NCBI GenBank assembly: GCA_012270625.1
Contig: JAAXHZ010000201.1
Span: 1 to 16,452, forward strand
DNA: 16,452 nt
From: Dehalococcoidia bacterium
GTDB lineage: Bacteria; Chloroflexota; Dehalococcoidia; SAR202; UBA11138
Direction: 5' to 3'
Of this stretch, positions 1 through 7,057 are shown one piece after another. The translations under genes were made by a program, and so were the position numbers. The notes beneath the pieces are model-generated. The model searched no databases. It worked only from the letters and a program-made list of their open reading frames with translations, and was not told the origin of the DNA. How positions within the stretch are numbered: the stretch's first letter is position 1; each line of letters begins with the position of its first letter.

Positions 1-19
1 GGGCTGACAGGGGTAGGCA
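1..19. repeat. IS left terminal inverted repeat
   Basis: GGGCTGACAGGGGTAGGCA is the exact reverse complement of bases 1310-1328. Pairing stops after 19 bases. Confidence 0.93.
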
Positions 20-28
20 TTGGTTGTT

Positions 29-1222
29 TCAGGTATCGGCATGGTAGATGAGCTTCATGTTGGGTGGTGGATTGGGCCACGGTTCGGGAAGCAGCCACAC
101 TCTGCGCCATAGTCTGCCCCTGTACATCAGCCGTCTCAACCAGCTTGCACCAAGTCGAAGCACGCTCACGGTCCGTCTTGGCGCGCTGCGATGAGTCGGC
201 GCAAGCAGTTTGGGAGGTGACCTCAGACGACCGGGTTCTACCCCCAGATCGTTGGCGTCTTCCACTCTGGTCCCATACGCCAGCGTCCACAGCGTTGCCA
301 CCGACATCGCCAACCAGTGTCTGGACACCCGTTGAGGATCGGTTCTGCGAGTGTTCTGCCACTGCCACCCAACACTCTTGAGCATTCTGAAGCCCAACTC
401 TATCCAGAAACGAAGCATGTACCAGCACACCCCAGCTTCGGCGGGAGCAAGATCGGTCATCACCACCCAGGGCGCTTCCTGGCCGATGTCCCATACCACG
501 ATCATCGTTCCACGACGGCGTTTACTCCTGTCCCTGAACGCTGTTCCACCACCAACCCATGCGTGACCCGGCCCTGGCACCAGATACCGCGCTGGCAGTC
601 GGGTTCCGCCGTCAGGACAGAACACCGTGTTGATCGACTGTCGCACGTATGGATGCCATCCCACACGGCGTATCCCATCCCACAGTCTGGGACTTCTCAG
701 TCCCCGGTCACACATAACCAACACTGTCATCTGCTTCGGCACAGCTTCTGCCAGTATGCCGAGCATGTCCACTATCGGTTCCATCCACCTGCCGGGTGTG
801 TTGGCGGGCAGGATGTGCCACGCGACAGGAATCGCGCAGCTTCGATAGACAACGCTTATGACAATCGCGTTTATCTGCTCACCCTTCATTGTCGGGTCTA
901 TGGCCACAACCAGTCTGTCCGATTCCCACAGCTCCAGCAGCCACCTCAACAGCGGAACGAAGCTCAGGGTGACGTCCAGCTGCACTCGACACGGGTTGGA
1001 GCGGTCCCGACCATCGTAGAGCCACTCTCTGAGGTACTGTCGTACGGTGTTGAAGCTGCCCATGAACGAAAGCTCGGCTGCGACGGCGTTCTGGCATCCG
1101 CTCCCAGCGAGTATGGTGCCGTACACCCACAGCGCCAGTCCTTTCAACTGCGACTGTCTGAGGTGAGGCATGTAGTGTTTGGTGATCTGCTTCATCTGGT
1201 AGTATTCGATCGGGAAGCGCAT
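29..1222 (-). CDS. IS4-family DDE transposase
   Basis: This transposase would catalyse cut-and-paste movement of the surrounding element. Numbering from the ATG at 1222 (397 aa), the likely DDE residues are D109 (in VVAIDPT), D172 (in VLVMCDRG) and E275. E275 sits in an exact IS4 signature Y-x2-R-x3-E-x6-K (Y268, R271, E275, K282), followed by a tryptophan-rich helix. No frameshift or internal stop is seen, so it may be active. The start is uncertain. A TTG at 1237 adds five residues, but the only nearby AAAGG abuts it with no spacer. The ATG at 1222 has a weak GAGA at usable spacing. The C-terminus ends 10 bases before the left inverted repeat. Large ORFs on the opposite strand here are antisense shadows. 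Confidence 0.9.
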   Translation of the reverse strand: MRFPIEYYQMKQITKHYMPHLRQSQLKGLALWVYGTILAGSGCQNAVAAELSFMGSFNTVRQYLREWLYDGRDRSNPCRVQLDVTLSFVPLLRWLLELWESDRLVVAIDPTMKGEQINAIVISVVYRSCAIPVAWHILPANTPGRWMEPIVDMLGILAEAVPKQMTVLVMCDRGLRSPRLWDGIRRVGWHPYVRQSINTVFCPDGGTRLPARYLVPGPGHAWVGGGTAFRDRSKRRRGTMIVVWDIGQEAPWVVMTDLAPAEAGVCWYMLRFWIELGFRMLKSVGWQWQNTRRTDPQRVSRHWLAMSVATLWTLAYGTRVEDANDLGVEPGRLRSPPKLLAPTHRSAPRRTVSVLRLGASWLRRLMYRGRLWRRVWLLPEPWPNPPPNMKLIYHADT

Positions 1223-1309
1223 GGGAGTCTCTGGCAACCTTTCTGTCTGTTACCAAAAAGATGCCAGAATCCCGCGCGCTTTCCAACTCCTCATACCTGT
1301 TCCACACTT

Positions 1310-1328
1310 TGCCTACCCCTGTCAGCCC
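1310..1328. repeat. IS right terminal inverted repeat
   Basis: TGCCTACCCCTGTCAGCCC is the perfect reverse complement of bases 1-19. It marks the right boundary of the insertion sequence, beyond the transposase start. Confidence 0.93.
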
Positions 1329-1621
1329 TCAGGGAGAGGGGATCTCGGACCCCGCAGGGAGATACTGACTAAGCTGATACAGCTTCTGTACTGAGGAGCC
1401 TGAATCAGTTTGGTCGGCGGCCCAACCGTAGGGGCGTCCCTTGTGGGCGCCCTGAGCATGATGACCAACACGGGCAACCACAAGGGATTGCCCCTACATA
1501 TGTATGACCGACCAAACTGGTACAGCTTCGTTATCCTGGTTCAGTTTGACAGACAGATAGGCGTGTGCGAACCTAGCCGTCCACAGCAGTTGGAATTATG
1601 CCCATGTGGACTTGAGGCGAC
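1329..1621. other. Intergenic region upstream of the ABC operon
   Basis: No credible gene is seen in these roughly 290 bases. The stretch holds a short palindrome TACAGCTTCTGTA (1378-1390), the 114-bp hairpin element listed separately, a second TACAGCTTC copy at 1521-1529, and a consensus-like TTGACA at 1546-1551. No good -10 box stands at the right spacing after that TTGACA, so the operon promoter cannot be placed with confidence. Confidence 0.6.
1406..1519. repeat. MITE-like long hairpin element
   Basis: Outer 12-bp inverted repeats CAGTTTGGTCGG (1406-1417) and CCGACCAAACTG (1508-1519) enclose a second, inner inverted repeat. GTAGGGGC plus TCCCTTGTGG (1428-1446) pairs with CCACAAGGGA plus GCCCCTAC (1478-1497), interrupted only by a 1-versus-2-base bulge. 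A further GCCC/GGGC pair lies inside (1449-1452 with 1472-1475). The whole 114 bases can fold as one long imperfect stem. It has no coding capacity, which fits a small non-autonomous transposable or REP-like element. From memory, GGGCAACCACAAGGG...GCCCCTAC-type hairpins recur in Chloroflexota genomes; this was not checked. Confidence 0.7.
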
Positions 1622-1624
1622 GTG

Positions 1625-3862
1625 ATGTTTCGAGCAATACGACTGATAAGTGTGACTTTGGTTCTCTCCGTGGCTTTTGTTGGCGCGGTCATCGCGTGTT
1701 CGGACGAGGCCGAACCGGAAACGATCGTCAGGGAAGTGACTAAAGAGGTTCCTGTCGAAGTCGTCAGAGAGGTGCCTGTAGAGGTCATCAAGGAAGTAAC
1801 CAAAGAAGTACCCGTAGAGGTCGTTAAAGAAGTAACTAAGGAGGTGCCCGTAGAGGTCATTAAAGAAGTGACCAAAGAGGTTCCTGTGGAAGTTCTCAAG
1901 GAGGTGACTAAAGAGGTCCCGGTCGAGGTGGTTCGAACAGTCGAAGTCGTCAAGACCGTTGAAGTAGAGAAGATCGTCGAGGTCGTCAAGGAGCCCGATC
2001 CTACACCCGTACCTGAGATGATGGCCGGTCCAGCGATCTACCAGATGGGTATATTCGAAGAGCCCATTACTCGAAACTTCTGGAACTACTATGGCGGACC
2101 GGGTGGCTCGGTCTGGACACAGTACGTCTTGTCAGGAGTCTCAGGCTCTCTGTATGGCTACTCCGACCAGCGGTTCGATTGGGTACCCTCTCTCGCGGAC
2201 AACTTCCCCACGCCCCTGGTAAAGGAGACTGTTGCCGGTACCGAGTACTGGACGGCTGAGGTCCCAATCGAAAAGGGCATCATGTGGAGTGATGGTGAGG
2301 AGCTGGACGCCGGCGACTTCGTGTTCACCGTGAATACGGCGCTCGAAATGAATCTGGGCTCGAACTGGGCGTCGGCGGTCGATCCCGCGTTTCTCGATCG
2401 CGTAGAGGCGTTGGACAGCCATCGGCTGAAGGTCTTCTTCAAGACGGTCGATGCAGAGGGCAACCCGCAGACGCCGGGCCTGAGCGTCTGGCAGTTCGGC
2501 TTGGGCTTCATGCCTGTTCTGGCCGAACACTATTGGGCCCCGGTGGTTGAGGAAGCCAAGAAGGCAGGCGAAGTCGAGCAGCAGCACGAGGCCCTCTTTG
2601 CCCACGTTCCAGAGGGCCAGCCCACTCTTGGCGGCTTCGTGTTCAGCAAGTGGGAGCCGGGCGCATTCTTCGAGAACGACACCGATCCCAACTACCACAG
2701 CATGGGCACCGTGATCTCCCTGTACGAAAGCGGCGCTTACTCTGAGTCGAACGCCCGCACTGGGAAGACCTCTACTTACTATGGAGATCCCGAGGGGCCG
2801 AAGTCTCTCGAGTACACCGTTGGGCCACACATAGAGTCCGAGATATTCAGCATATACGGCAACCAGGACGCCGCTATCCTGGCTCTCACCAAGGGAGACA
2901 TCGACTACGTCTTCAATCCGCTCGGTCTGGAGAAGGGGTTCTTGGATCGCGTGCAGAGCGCCCCTGACCTGGAGGTCGTGACCAATCCCAACAACGGCGT
3001 CCGGTACTTGGGATTCAACGTTCGGAAGGCTCCGATGGACATCAAGGAATTCCGGCAGGCCGTCGCAACCGTCATAGACAAGGAGTTTGTAGCTCGCACT
3101 ATTCTTCAGGATGCGGCTATCCCAGTGTACGCCATGGTGCCGGAGGGCAACGGCTTCTGGCACAATCCAGACGTTCCGAAGTACGGACAGGACCTGACCC
3201 GCGGAGAGCGATTGGCCCAGGCCGTAGAGCTGCTCAAGGGCGCAGGCTTTACCTATGAGCAGGAGCCCGAGATCAGCGAGGACGGCAACTTCGTCTCCAA
3301 ACCCGGCAAGGGTCTCAAGATGCCCAATGGCTCGCCTGTGCCTGACATGACCCTGATTGCGCCAAGCGCGGGATACGATCCGATGCGCTCGACATTCGCA
3401 ATCTGGATCGAACGCTGGCTCAACGACATCGGCATCCCGGTCCGCGCCAACCTGACAGGATTCAACGTGATCGTAGATGAGCTGTTCAGTGATACGGTGG
3501 CTGAGGATCTCGACATGTGGATGCTCGGCTGGGGGCTGAGCATCTTCCCTGACTACCTGGAGAACTTCTTCCACAGCAGGCACTCGCCGGAGATCGGTGG
3601 CGGGTACAACTGGGGAGGGTATGCCAACGACGTGTTCGACGAACAGGCGCTGGGCCTGCTTTCCGAGACTACTATCGAAGGCGCGCGTGACAAGGTGTTC
3701 CAACTACAGGCGCTGCTTGCGGAGGAGCTTCCCTACGTGACACTGTTTACCACCCCCAAGCTGGACGCCTACCGACCAACGAGGATCGAATTTCCATACA
3801 CGGACGTACTCGGCGGAATCGAACAGCAGGGCGGTATGCAGCAAGCCGTGGTAATCAAGTAA
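1625..3862 (+). CDS. ABC transporter family 5 substrate-binding lipoprotein
   Basis: This is the extracytoplasmic binding protein of the peptide-type importer encoded downstream. The 745-aa product starts with a lipoprotein signal: a short basic N-terminus, a hydrophobic stretch, then lipobox VIAC with the lipidated cysteine at residue 25. Residues about 36-121 form a Val/Glu/Lys/Pro spacer of EVTKEVPVEV-type repeats, followed by a PDPTPVPE linker. The rest (about 135-745) reads as an SBP_bac_5 domain, for example FEEPITRNFWNYYG near the start, GVRYLGFNVRKAPM in the middle and a DMWMLGWG strand near the C-terminus. The spacer makes it longer than usual DppA/OppA proteins. ATG 1625 is preferred over GTG 1622 because GAGG at 1614-1617 is 7 bases away. 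The ligand cannot be deduced; peptides are only the family default. Confidence 0.92.
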   Translation: MFRAIRLISVTLVLSVAFVGAVIACSDEAEPETIVREVTKEVPVEVVREVPVEVIKEVTKEVPVEVVKEVTKEVPVEVIKEVTKEVPVEVLKEVTKEVPVEVVRTVEVVKTVEVEKIVEVVKEPDPTPVPEMMAGPAIYQMGIFEEPITRNFWNYYGGPGGSVWTQYVLSGVSGSLYGYSDQRFDWVPSLADNFPTPLVKETVAGTEYWTAEVPIEKGIMWSDGEELDAGDFVFTVNTALEMNLGSNWASAVDPAFLDRVEALDSHRLKVFFKTVDAEGNPQTPGLSVWQFGLGFMPVLAEHYWAPVVEEAKKAGEVEQQHEALFAHVPEGQPTLGGFVFSKWEPGAFFENDTDPNYHSMGTVISLYESGAYSESNARTGKTSTYYGDPEGPKSLEYTVGPHIESEIFSIYGNQDAAILALTKGDIDYVFNPLGLEKGFLDRVQSAPDLEVVTNPNNGVRYLGFNVRKAPMDIKEFRQAVATVIDKEFVARTILQDAAIPVYAMVPEGNGFWHNPDVPKYGQDLTRGERLAQAVELLKGAGFTYEQEPEISEDGNFVSKPGKGLKMPNGSPVPDMTLIAPSAGYDPMRSTFAIWIERWLNDIGIPVRANLTGFNVIVDELFSDTVAEDLDMWMLGWGLSIFPDYLENFFHSRHSPEIGGGYNWGGYANDVFDEQALGLLSETTIEGARDKVFQLQALLAEELPYVTLFTTPKLDAYRPTRIEFPYTDVLGGIEQQGGMQQAVVIK
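1730..1987 (+). repeat. Tandem 12-residue coding repeat in the lipoprotein stalk
   Basis: Five full copies of the 12-codon unit (K/R)EVTKEVPVEV(V/I/L), one 8-codon partial copy (REVPVEVI) and three degenerate six-residue units (RTVEVV, KTVEVE, KIVEVV) follow the lipobox. The protein units are nearly identical, but the codons differ from copy to copy; Val, for instance, is encoded by GTG, GTA, GTC and GTT. The DNA repeat is therefore much less regular than the protein repeat. Confidence 0.93.
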
Positions 3863-3930
3863 CGAAGAGTTTCGCTTGCCGGGTTTTGGGAGAGGCCAGC
3901 TCAGTGTTCTCATAGCATATGCAGAGGTTA

Positions 3931-3957
3931 CGTCCAAGATTGGACGCCCTTTTGGGC
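3931..3957 (+). terminator. Possible attenuator hairpins between binding protein and permease genes
   Basis: CGTCCA (3931-3936) pairs with TGGACG (3941-3946) around an AGAT loop. GCCC-TTTT-GGGC (3946-3957) directly follows it. Both stems are short and no downstream U-tract exists, so this is at most a partial transcriptional brake or an mRNA-stability element. Such an element between the binding-protein gene and the permease genes would fit the usual excess of binding protein over permease. Confidence 0.25.
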
Positions 3958-3993
3958 TGACCGTCTCACCTATCCTGACTGCCGGACCAAACG

Positions 3994-5145
3994 ATGGCTA
4001 GATACCTGCTGAAGAGATCGATCCAGATCCTGGTGACGCTGTTCGTGTTCCTTTCGGTCGTGTTCTTCATCGTCAATGCCCAGCCGGGAGACGTCACCAA
4101 CTTTTACGCGCTGGATCCGGACGTTCCCCCTGATACCAGGCAGCGGCTACAGGAGCTGTTTGGCGTCAATGAACCCCTGTGGAAGCAGTACCTGGTCCAC
4201 ATCAAGAACACGTTCACGGGAAACTTCGGCATCTCTTTCAGTCATTACCCCCGTTCCGTCGCGGACGTCATCAAGGAGCGCCTGCCAAGAACGATCGCGC
4301 TGTTCGCTACCGCGACGGTCATTTCGTTCTACCTGGGATTTGCCCTCGGGAAGATAATAGCCTGGAGAAGGGGAGGCTGGACCGAGTACACAGGCACCAT
4401 AGGCGGGGTCACACTCTACACTGTGTTCACGCCGTGGTTTGCGCTGATGATGATATGGCTTTTCTCATTCAAGGCGGGATGGTTTCCGATTGGCAAGTTC
4501 CTGGATCCCGTTCTGTGGCGAGATGCGCCAGTCGATGCCAACTCGGTGTTCTTACGGATGATCGTAACCGCGACATTGGCTTCCGTCGCCGTATTTGTGC
4601 TGTTTCTCATCACGGCCAGATGGCGCGGGCACGGCGGCGCCAGGTTGGTCCGGCTGGCCAGCATCCCTGTCACGGCGCTGGCGATACTGGGCGCCTGGGC
4701 GACATCTGACGTTGGCTATCTGGCGTGGGACATCGTCAAGCACATGGTACTTCCCGTAGCGACTCTCACCTTGATTAGCTTCGCGGGCACCATGCTGCTA
4801 ACTCGAAACAGTATGCTCGAGACCATGCGAGAAGACTTCGTGACGGCAGCCAGAGCCAAGGGTCTGCCGGAGAGGGACGTGCGTGATAAGCATGTGGCCC
4901 GAAACGCGCTCCTTCCAGTTGTTACCAGTCTGGTGTTCAGCCTGGCTTTCGCCGTGGACGGCGGGGTAATTATCGAGTCCATATTCTCGTGGCCCGGCAT
5001 GGGTCAGACGCTGGTGTCTGCGGCTCTTTCCGAGGACTTGCCCCTGGCAGTGGGAGCTTTTGTCTTCGTAGGAATATTCGTGCTGATCGCACACTTGGTG
5101 GCCGACATTCTGTACGTTTTCCTAGATCCAAGGATCCGGTACTGA
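3994..5145 (+). CDS. Dpp/Opp-type ABC transporter permease (DppB-like)
   Basis: This is the first inner-membrane permease of the importer. The 383-aa protein has a typical DppB start (MARYLLKRSIQILVTLFVFL, first membrane helix), a periplasmic segment with the FGVNEPLWKQY region (56-66), further helices at about 100-122 and 138-160, and the EAA loop contacting the ATPases at about 280-310 (EDFVTAARAKG). The conserved SWPGMGQ follows at 332-338. It is longer than common family members. About residues 185-245 form an insert with two extra hydrophobic segments before the DIVKHMVLP motif. The gene lies 131 bases after the binding-protein gene, and its ATG has no strong ribosome-binding site. Its stop overlaps the next start by one base. 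Confidence 0.93.
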   Translation: MARYLLKRSIQILVTLFVFLSVVFFIVNAQPGDVTNFYALDPDVPPDTRQRLQELFGVNEPLWKQYLVHIKNTFTGNFGISFSHYPRSVADVIKERLPRTIALFATATVISFYLGFALGKIIAWRRGGWTEYTGTIGGVTLYTVFTPWFALMMIWLFSFKAGWFPIGKFLDPVLWRDAPVDANSVFLRMIVTATLASVAVFVLFLITARWRGHGGARLVRLASIPVTALAILGAWATSDVGYLAWDIVKHMVLPVATLTLISFAGTMLLTRNSMLETMREDFVTAARAKGLPERDVRDKHVARNALLPVVTSLVFSLAFAVDGGVIIESIFSWPGMGQTLVSAALSEDLPLAVGAFVFVGIFVLIAHLVADILYVFLDPRIRY

Positions 5146-6095
5146 TGACCAGGGAGAGCGCACATCCAGAGGCGCCAGCCGCCCTGTGGCGGGTGAGACT
5201 CCGCCTGGCGTCGCGCAGTCTGCGTGAGAACTGGACCCTCTTCACGGGAGCGAGGATTGGGGTCGTCGGCCTCGTCATTATTGGCTTCTATGCGATACTG
5301 GCGGCGGCTCATCCGGCGCTTATGAAGACCGTGTGGGAGGAGCGGGTGTACGATCCGGTGATTGGATACGCGCTCGATGAGACGAGGCAGCCTGCTCCTC
5401 CAAGTCTGAGCCATCCGTTGGGCACCGATCCGCTTGGGAGGGACATACTCAGCCAGCTCATGTTCAGCGCGAGATCAGAGTTTCTGCTTGGTCTCCTCGC
5501 GGCTGTAGTAACGGTTACCATTGGCACCGCGGTCGGGGCGGTATCGGCGTACTTTGGAGGCGTGGTGGACACCATCCTGATGCGGCTTGCGGACATCATG
5601 ATAATGATGCCGGCCATAAGTGTGCTTATTGTTCTAAGCGCGCTCATCGGTGTGGAGCACTTCGAGCTGGCGCTGATTATCGGCATACTTTCAGGCTTTG
5701 GGGGAACGGGCGTTGTTCTGAAGTCACAGGCTCTTTCAGTCGTAAGCAAGCCATACGTCGAGGCCGCAAGGATTGCTGGCGGCGGCCCGGTTCATATTAT
5801 CCTTGTGCACGTGGTACCCAATCTGCTTCCGCTCTCGTTCCTGTACATGATGTTCACGGTCACAAGCGCGATCTTCTCAGAGGCGGTGCTGAGCTTCCTC
5901 GGTCTCCTGGATATTCGGATGAGCTGGGGGTTGATGATTCACACGACGGAGTCCGCTGGCTACCTGCTCCAGGTCGGAGAGTACTGGTGGCTGATCTTCC
6001 CGGCGAGTCTCTCGATCACGCTGCTGTGTTCGTCTTTCTACCTGGTGGGCAGGGCGCTGGACGAGGTCGTGAACCCCAGGCTCAGGCGTCGGTGA
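5145..6095 (+). CDS. Dpp/Opp-type ABC transporter permease (DppC-like)
   Basis: This is the second inner-membrane permease, partner of the preceding DppB-like protein. The 316-aa protein has a cytoplasmic N-terminus, a first helix at about 37-55, the diagnostic HPLGTDPLGRDILSQLMFSAR (90-110), later helices at about 113-135, 155-170 and 225-250, and an EAA loop at about 204-225 (YVEAARIAGGG). It ends in NPRLRRR. The chosen ATG shares one base with the upstream stop (TGATG), which implies translational coupling. The frame stays open 52 codons further upstream inside the DppB gene, but that part is an overlap shadow and matches nothing in DppC N-termini. Confidence 0.93.
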   Translation: MTRESAHPEAPAALWRVRLRLASRSLRENWTLFTGARIGVVGLVIIGFYAILAAAHPALMKTVWEERVYDPVIGYALDETRQPAPPSLSHPLGTDPLGRDILSQLMFSARSEFLLGLLAAVVTVTIGTAVGAVSAYFGGVVDTILMRLADIMIMMPAISVLIVLSALIGVEHFELALIIGILSGFGGTGVVLKSQALSVVSKPYVEAARIAGGGPVHIILVHVVPNLLPLSFLYMMFTVTSAIFSEAVLSFLGLLDIRMSWGLMIHTTESAGYLLQVGEYWWLIFPASLSITLLCSSFYLVGRALDEVVNPRLRRR

Positions 6096-7057
6096 ACAGC
6101 GCCATGCTGCTCTCTGTCGAAAACCTCACGATGCACTACATGACGCGCACGGGAGCGGTGCGCGCCGTGGATGGAGTGTCGTTCTCAGTCGAACGTGGAC
6201 AGTCATTGGGACTGGTAGGCGAGTCCGGCTGCGGCAAGTCTTCTATTGCGGCAACGCTTCTCAAGCTCCTCCCTGACAATGCCGTGCTGCTGGGAGGCAA
6301 GGTCGTCCTGGATGGCGTTGACCTGGCGCCACTTAGCGAGAGCGAGATGAGGGAGTATCGCTGGGACCGTATTTCGATGGTGTTCCAGGCGGCGATGAAC
6401 TCGCTGGATCCTGTCTATCGAGTCGGTGATCAGATAGTGGAAGCGCTCGAAGCGCACTACGCATACGCGCGTCGAGACTCTATCGAAAGAGTACGCGATC
6501 TGTACGATCTTGTAGGTCTGAATCCGGAGTTCATGCTTCGTTACCCCCACGAATACAGCGGCGGGATGAAACAGCGAGCCATTATTGCGATGGCTTTGGC
6601 GTGTGAGCCTGACCTTGTGATTGCTGACGAGCCTACGACCGCGCTCGATGTGATCGTGCAGGACCGCATTCTCCGCGAGATGAAAGAGATCCAGAGCAAG
6701 CTCGACATGAGCATGATCTACATCTCACACGACATGGCGGTTATATCTGAAGTCAGCGATGTCGTCGGGGTCATGTACGCCGGACGAATCGTCGAGTATG
6801 GACCTACGGCGGGTATATTCCGAAGTCCGATCCATCCGTACACTCATGCGCTGATGTCCGCGTTCCCGAGCGTCAGGGGAGAAAGGCGAGAGCTGATGAC
6901 TCTGCCGGGTGAGCCTCCTGACCTGACTGACCCGCCGGCCGGATGTCGTTTTAGTCCTCGTTGCTCCTATGCAACGGAGGAGTGCTGGGTGTCCGAGCCT
7001 CCAGTCGTCACACGGGGGGAGCAATGGGCTGTCTGCTGGAATCCTGTCGATGTGTGA
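6092..7057 (+). CDS. Dpp/Opp-type ABC transporter ATPase (DppD-like)
   Basis: This is one of two nucleotide-binding subunits that power the importer from the cytoplasmic face. From the GTG at 6092 (321 aa) the domains are in normal order: Walker A GESGCGKSS (43-51), Q-loop Q99, ABC signature YSGGMKQR (155-162), Walker B LVIADE (175-180) with D-loop TALD, and H-loop H213. The C-terminal oligopeptide/dipeptide extension contains CRFSPRC and further cysteines (C285, C291, C298, C315), a pattern compatible with an iron-sulfur cluster. The GTG overlaps the upstream stop as GTGA. The ATG at 6104 is an alternative start that loses four residues. Confidence 0.94.
   Translation: MNSAMLLSVENLTMHYMTRTGAVRAVDGVSFSVERGQSLGLVGESGCGKSSIAATLLKLLPDNAVLLGGKVVLDGVDLAPLSESEMREYRWDRISMVFQAAMNSLDPVYRVGDQIVEALEAHYAYARRDSIERVRDLYDLVGLNPEFMLRYPHEYSGGMKQRAIIAMALACEPDLVIADEPTTALDVIVQDRILREMKEIQSKLDMSMIYISHDMAVISEVSDVVGVMYAGRIVEYGPTAGIFRSPIHPYTHALMSAFPSVRGERRELMTLPGEPPDLTDPPAGCRFSPRCSYATEECWVSEPPVVTRGEQWAVCWNPVDV

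Larger units (their letters stand above)
1..1328. mobile_element. IS4-family insertion sequence, complete
   Basis: The element is bounded by perfect 19-bp inverted repeats and carries one DDE transposase gene on the minus strand, filling nearly the whole element. A single transposase ORF of about 400 codons inside about 1.33 kb is normal for IS4-family elements. The left repeat starts at base 1, so any target-site duplication on that side lies outside the window and cannot be checked. The insertion lies about 300 bp upstream of the ABC transporter operon and is transcribed away from it. Confidence 0.9.

Noticed and set aside
317..1372. Long plus-strand open frames opposite the transposase
   Set aside because: They run antisense to a clear IS4 transposase, show no recognisable motif and read through the IS end. 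They are frame shadows.
1573..1989. Thr/Ser-rich minus-strand frame and possible CRISPR-like repeats
   Set aside because: The repetitive frame is the antisense of the EVTKEVPVEV stalk. The units are 36-base coding repeats without spacers, so they are not a CRISPR array.
2141..3703. 520-codon minus-strand open frame opposite the binding-protein gene
   Set aside because: The plus strand encodes a well-supported SBP family 5 protein. The antisense frame is a codon-bias shadow with no domain.
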